Below are positions 57,713 to 64,000 of a DNA stretch of 64,000 bases, one piece after another (position 1 is the stretch's first letter; each line of letters opens with the position of its first letter). The stretch is taken from the NCBI GenBank assembly GCA_024529925.1, contig JAFEUB010001038.1, positions 1,489,001 through 1,553,000 of the forward strand, in the 5' to 3' direction. The notes beneath the pieces were generated by a model, which saw nothing but the letters and a program-made list of their open reading frames with translations, was not told the origin of the DNA and did no database searches. A program made the position numbers and the translations under genes. The DNA is from Ophthalmolycus amberensis. Its lineage: Eukaryota > Chordata > Actinopteri > Perciformes > Zoarcidae.

Positions 57713-60700
57713 CACACTTCCCAAACAGCGTCCCAACGTGCTTTTTCACATCTGCTGCAGGCTATATCTGTTACACCCTGTCTGAAGCTTCAGCAGCGTG
57801 ACTGCACTTGTCAAACAGCCCCACACATCAACATGACATGTTCCATCCACTGCCAATCTGCTAAGTCCGAACGTATTGACATGAAGCCGCAAACATCAGA
57901 TTGCACGGAGGATCAGCCACTGTTTTCATCCAGAACGGATGTTATATTTGACAGTCTCCCTCTGCCCAATTTCTGAACACCCTTGGGTTATGTGGTGTAT
58001 AAGGAAGTTGCCTAATCAGTGAGGAGGATGTGAATGCACCATCTTTAATGACAGAAACAGACTCCAACCCGTCGCTCGGTCTGGCTTTGTAATGACTAAT
58101 TGTGCAAGTGTACTGCATCAGATGAAATGCTCTGGTCTATGTTTAGATTGCATTTAAATTTGGTTCCTTTCCCCTGAAGATTAGGGGAGGAAGTAAAGCC
58201 CATGGTTTCCCTTGGATGCAGAGATAGGGGGGGGTATAGGAAATTGAAAGTAAATGATTAAAATGGATGATAGCAGTGTGCCTGATTGCCCAACATGGAA
58301 AACACAGTCAACATTTTCCTCAGGGTATAGAAAGTGCGAGAGATGAGGTAGTGGATGGATCAAAAGTGATAAAGATGAAGCAAACATTAAAAGCCAGATA
58401 TCAGGGGTATTCAGATCAGAGCCAAGCAAACTCCTGCCTTTTACAGTACAAACAAACCAAATGATGCTTAGTCTTTTTGCTGTCAGTTGCGGTGAAAGGG
58501 ATAGTATGAGGTACTGATCCACAGTCAGTGTATTACTGCAGTAGAGGGAGTTTGGAGAAACAAACAGGCGTACCAGCACAGTAGCAGAGGAATGTTCTGC
58601 TGTCGTCATATTTTTGCCTAAAAGAATCAATGTCAAAGTTTAAGTGTACGCTATATTTAGAATATTTTCACATCTTTACCTTGCCATTAGATAGCGTGGG
58701 AATCTGATTGGCTGTCAAAAGCTGATTTCCACTCAACTGACAAACAGTGTTCATGTTTCTTGGTTGCTCAAAAGAGAAGAAACAAATGTGATCTTAAGTA
58801 AGCAGAAACACACTTCAACAAGTACTAGTTTGGTGACTATAGCTAGTGATCCAATGATCAAAGTAATGCCACACAGTATTCCTCAAAAGATGGAACTTTG
58901 TCTTGTGCTTTGATAAAACTACACATCATATTAATAGGTATGCTGATCAATTTAAATGCTCCTTTGCCTACGTTTATAACAAGAGCCTTTCGGCAACCCA
59001 TTGGACTGTCCTACCTCCCTCCAGATTCCCTGTGATTTACACCAAAAGCAATTACTGATATGTTAAACCGCTTTGGTGTTGACCTAAGCGGAGTGACACG
59101 TGTCAACACCTATAGTCCGCACAGCCCCCAGCCAGGCCATCCAGCCAGTCGCCAAGCCAGCGGGGTGGAAAGGATGTAATCAAAGGAGGCCAGGAGGACG
59201 CTGACATCTGGGAGTCTTTGTGCTGTAGGCCTAATTAGATGCCAGGGTGAAGGGAGGAGGCGCTGTGGGACAGCGTGTGTGTCAGTGTGTGTGTGTGTAC
59301 AACCAGAATGGGGAGGTTGTTTGAGGTGGGAGAGGGAAGGGGGGGAGACACCCTTTTTTAACATCTGCTCTAGGAACAAGGGAGGACCCAGCTGAGGTCA
59401 CACAGCCCGAGACAGCTCCCAACTACAACGGGGATAATGTGAGGGGATAACAGCTTAATGATAACACTTAAACCCATTGAGAGATCGCTGTACAGAAAAC
59501 AGGCTGTGAGCCTCGTGGATAAATGTTGATAATAAGTCCAGATTGCCCATGAATATGGATCGTCATGGCTCAGGTTCGACACTGTTCCTTTGTAAGCCGA
59601 GAAGAATTAGACAGCTGTGCATTTATTGCAGTCAGTCATTCTCATCTTAACTTGTAGCCGGACTAATCCTCCACATACAGTGAAGGTCTGCTGAAGAAAC
59701 ACTGTTTCTCCGCCCTCTGGCTTTTGACTTTGCAGTGTTAGACGGACCACACACTGCCACAAGCGACAATACTGCCCTTTGTACCTAATACAGTCAGGCA
59801 TTCACCCACGCATATTCTCATTTCACACAAGAGTCGCCAAAAGTAAGAAATCTTTGTCATGGTAAGTTCAAACACAGATATCAAGCGGGTGAAGTGTGTG
59901 GCTTGAACTTTGCCCCCTTTCTCATGAAACAAAACCTTTCAATGAGGAATTATTGCAGCAATAAAAGAATGTCCTACATTTGCTTGTTTTCATTGTGAAT
60001 TGATTTAGTCATGGGTTACACATTAAACTATACAATAAGTGGTGGAGCAAATAAATTTAAGCAAATATTTAAATGGCCATCTGGAGGAGAAGAATGGAGA
60101 GGGAGAGCCAAAGATTTTAGAGAAAAGGATTCCAGGCATGCATTGTGCATGAGTTTTCAATTAGTGCTCACATCTATTATAAACCTACTGAAAACAAAAA
60201 GGTCTCAGAAAGAAAAGCCTCTTGGCCAAACAGTGACTCGGACCTCTATGATCAATACCCTGCCGACCTGAAAAAAGAGCAATGCCAGGAAGTGCCAGGG
60301 CCTGGAAATGGATGGTATTGGACATTGATTGGTGCAACCCCTTTTGCCCCAGGAACCAATTCATTTCGTCTCCATGCCCTGTGCCTGCCTTGAATGAGGG
60401 GGAGACTGAAACTGGGGTCAGCGCAGAGGGATCCCCCGCGGTACACAGCCCAGCTTCTCTCTCCATTTTTCTTCTGAATGATTCATCCAGATTGCCATGT
60501 CCATGGGAGAAGAATGAATGACCGGGATGATTATACGTTTGAGTCTCGCATTTAATTCGCCTGCTACGCGAGGGGGAAGTGGGAGGGGACGTTGGGGGTG
60601 CTATTGCTCTCCATTCATTGAGGAGAAAATTGAAGCATGCAAGTGTCTGATGTGGGGTTTAACGTGCAGAGAGAGTTCCATCTGTATTCTAGCAGCACAG

Positions 60701-63700
60701 ATGGTCTATGCTGATCGGATGTTTTGAGTCCCTCTGCTGGCCAGCTTTCCTGGTCCTGCTCTCCAAGTGTCCCGATACAGTTGGCACGACCAACTGTAGC
60801 CTGGAACGGCCTAACGTGGAATTACTGGGTCTGGGAGCCTCCAACAATAAGCCATATTTTACACTAGTCTGTTTTTATACGGTCAGCAAACCAATCATTA
60901 AGCTCAATGTCTTTCTGAATGTTTCCAGTGTGCACTCACTCATGGTCTCTGTTTTTAAACCATGCTGTAATCATAACAACTTTCAAGTATTTATCACACT
61001 AGTGTGAAAATGAGATGCTTACTGTCAAGACTAAAATGTCAATTTAACAGTCCCTTTAAAATGAATGTTGATGCTATTTGTTATATTAATCAAGACCAGG
61101 CGGAACATGTGCACATATGTTACGATCATACTGCATGAGCTCGTCTGTCTTTCAGGCATTAAAAGCAGATCATGAGGGGAAGTATGGACTTGCACCATCT
61201 ACATTACTGCCCACAGGTAAAAGTAGAAGCTTTGTGTGCATTACTGGGTGTTTGTACACATGGCTCATGTCTATTTTCCAAAGGACAGCCTATACTGAAC
61301 TGAAACGACATATGTCCTTCGAACACAATGAGGAGTACAGCTGTTAAGGGCGGCTTAGAAATGTGTGTATGGCTGCTATGGATGTGGATGATTACTTCAT
61401 CCAGACAAAAATGATTTATGAAGGGCCCATCATGAATTCTCAGCACCTTTTAATTGTTTTGTCCGACCAAAGGTATTTAATTCACCATTACTCTTAAAGG
61501 CAGGAACAACGTGAATGAGGGAGTAAATCTTAATCTTCTATATTTCATTTCTGAACAAACAAACAAAGCTCCTCGTTATGTTTTGACAGTCACAAAAGCT
61601 GTAAGACATTCAGGAGGACCGTGAGGCATTTCCAAATCATCCGTTGCAATAAGACAGATAAGAGACATCTCATTCTGCATTTTTAATCGACTCCTCTGTG
61701 CTTATATTCACACTCATCTCCAGATGCTCCACTTCTGTCTTCTCAAGTGTTCCAGGGATTTAAAGGGGTTTTTTTTGGTAAGTGAAACATCATTTGCATG
61801 GGACCCTCTGCTATTCTGTCTCTTTGAAGAGTGCATTTTATTTTTTATATATATATATATGACTTAACCTACTTGTCAAACATGACTGATGCTCCATCCA
61901 ACCAGCTCACAGAATACTGAAAAGACTGGTTCTCACTATGCTAACACCTAAATTACTTCCTAACCAAAAGCATGTCAAACAAGATGAAAGGGGAACAATC
62001 TGCTCACAAGAAATTGTGTTTCTCAAACACCTTTAATGATAAAGATTCTGCCAGACAGGACTTGTCTAAGCTGCTTTAATTCTTGTTTAGTCAGCAGTAC
62101 TTAGCAGACAATTTAATGTGGTGGTTTAAATAGGCGGGAGGGGTTGGAGGTCTAGTGGAAAAAAAAAAAAAAACACAATACAATGTCGTCATCTTGTTCA
62201 TGAGGGGAGTCCCTACAATTCCCTGTGCTCATCCCACCAGATGCGTAGGATGCTTTAATATACATCCTGGGGAAAAAAAAAATGAAGTAAGCTTCCTGCC
62301 GAGGGACCCTCCACTGAAACCCAGCGTGACTCTCTGCTGAACTCTCTCATGATAGCTACAGGTAGAAAAAAAAACCGCCAGAAAAATATACTCAACGGCC
62401 CAGAGGTGATGCAGCAAGCCAAGAGAGGGCAGAGGAATTTTCCGACAGTTATCAAAATACACAACCATGCCCCCCCTCTCACTTTGGTATGCAGGCATCA
62501 AGCAATTGGCAGCTCACTAAATACCTGAACACAAGCATTTCATCAGCCGGCTGCTGACCGCTTGAGAAACCGTGCGCTTGCATTTCTTTATTTCTCTGCA
62601 TGTTTTTTCCTGTGTGCAGAAAAGTTCTGGAAACAGCTGCCAGTTTGGCATCAACAATCAGGCACAAGAGATATTTTCTCCATTACATTTTTTTTATTTA
62701 AACAATAGTAGTTTTAATTGTGACGATTTATTTTCCTTTAATGTTGTAAGTTTCATTTTAGTCTAGAAACGATGCTTTGCTGCAACTAGCTGGCTAATTA
62801 TTAATGTGGCTAGATCTCTTAGGGTGCAGTTATAAGGAAACGCTCATTTATCAGCATCTTTTTGTAATGTTTCAAGCTGTTCAAATTTAAAGTCCAGTTC
62901 ATTTGCAAATGTAAAACGTTTTCAGTTGCTTCCTCGTTTGAACAGTGCTATGCAACATTTACTATACTTTCCATGAAAGGGTTAAAGTTGGGCTAGCTAA
63001 AATAAATGAAGCCACTTATGTTACCACCAGTACTTGTTTTATTAAATTTTATTTTTTGTAAAGAAAAAACAAAAATGAACTAAAACTATTCAAACAAATG
63101 TTTTGGCACAAGTTCTACTTGACCCATTGCAAGCAATTAGCATTAATTACCACAAATTTCATCAAGCTCTGCACACTTCTCACACTCTGAATGGAGGTGA
63201 AACAGTTCAGCCTCCCATAAGGTCACAAGACAAGCAGGAATCCAAACTTACTCTGCGTCGGCCGGATCCTCCACTCAACAGGTTTGTAGCCAGCTCTCTA
63301 GTTCCCAGACTCTCAGAGGTGTTTTGGTTAGGAAGACAACCTGATGATGTGGAATGTCCTTTGATGGCAGCTGAAAACATGCTATCGTAAATCCCCCTGC
63401 AGGGGGAAGCCACACACAAACACTATCTGTGCTGGCGCTGCTGGAAGTCTGCATCAACACCCAGAGAGACTTGTAAATAGAAGGGAGGGTAGTGGAGGGA
63501 GTGAGGGAGGCGGGGTGGGGCGGGAGGATAAGGAGCGTGAGGAGAAGTTCCACATTACATCACCAGCAGCTGTTGACAGCCCTGTGTTTATTAACCAACT
63601 GCCAGGGCTGGAGGAGTCACACTACATGCTCTCACACAACTCCAAACATTAAAAAGACAAGACGTGATCACGTCTGAAACACTTGGATGAGAGACATGGA

Positions 63701-64000
63701 GCGATGTGCAATCATCAACCATATGCAGACACGTGGACGCATGTAGCACACAAAGTTAAAATACTTCTATGCTCCAAATGTCTGTCAGGATCCAACAGTT
63801 TGGTCTGATGGTGTCGCCCGTCATCCGTTTACACTGGCTATGAGACTTGCTGACTAGACGAGCTGTTTTCCTGACTCAGACAGCACTAACTGTAATGTAG
63901 TACTGCGGATCGAGAGCTGCTGCATTCCTCAAGTGTCTCGGCTTGGCAGAGCCAGCAGCCTGTATTTCTCTTCCTCCCCTTCTCCTTCTCATTTAAATGG
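57713..64000. other. Non-coding stretch, no gene seen
   Basis: No supported gene. Simple repeats are a GT-rich run near 59,275-59,300, a (TA)n run at about 61,848-61,861, an A15 run at 62,159-62,173 and short A/T runs near 63,040. A 32-nt exon-like segment on the minus strand at 58,680-58,711 was rejected as too short. Confidence 0.5.
62159..62173. repeat. A15 run
   Basis: Fifteen consecutive A. No adjacent LINE or SINE body was recognised, so it is not called as a retroposon tail. Confidence 0.85.

Noticed and set aside
58680..58711. 32-nt minus-strand exon-like segment (NQIPTLSNGK)
   Set aside because: Two of three frames open, no partner exon, within chance expectation.

Overview
The window looks like non-coding and intronic DNA from a ray-finned (teleost) fish. 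The evidence is the set of repeats: a tRNA-derived SINE, three hAT-type non-autonomous transposons of kinds common in fish, many (CA)n, poly-G and CT-rich simple repeats, and a complete Ty3/Gypsy LTR retrotransposon. There is no prokaryotic gene organisation, CRISPR array, rRNA gene or intact tRNA gene. The only long open reading frames belong to the retrotransposon.

Layout. 1-19 kb is mostly featureless, with simple repeats, a decayed hAT element (12.7-13.2 kb), weak isolated exon candidates at 2.2 and 5.6 kb, and a purine/pyrimidine-skewed, possible promoter and first-exon region on the minus strand (9.57-10.15 kb). 19-48 kb may be part of a minus-strand host gene. Exon-like segments at 47.9, 19.9 and 19.3 kb have good splice sites and compatible phases. 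Two first-exon-like segments with ATGs (36.4 and 9.6 kb) end in the phases needed to join them, which suggests alternative promoters. I do not recognise the protein; the 19.3-19.9 kb part looks like a charged coiled coil. These exon calls are tentative. A SINE lies at 33.3 kb and hAT elements with clear 8-bp target duplications lie at 40.9-41.5 and 43.6-44.1 kb.

The main object is the LTR retrotransposon at 49,436-57,708 on the minus strand, flanked by a CAAC duplication. In transcription order it has a 5' LTR, a primer-binding site matching tRNA-His, gag with two zinc knuckles, a textbook -1 frameshift signal (GGGAAAC plus a potential H-type pseudoknot), protease, pol (RT, RNase H, integrase), a polypurine tract and a 3' LTR. 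The LTRs differ by only three substitutions and one 21-bp gap, so the insertion is recent. The protease and pol frames do not overlap in this copy.

The strongest unusual observation is inside the LTRs. Each LTR carries two copies of the same 40 + 66-nt sequence. In the upstream copy the two pieces are separated by a 221-nt segment with GT...AG ends and a TACTAAC branch-point match. In the downstream copy they are joined exactly at those splice sites. The LTR therefore seems to contain a reverse-transcribed, spliced copy of its own leader beside the unspliced version. Next to that junction lies a 15-nt stretch complementary to the 5'/D-arm region of tRNA-His, the same tRNA predicted to prime the element, which resembles the bipartite primer-binding site of yeast Ty3.
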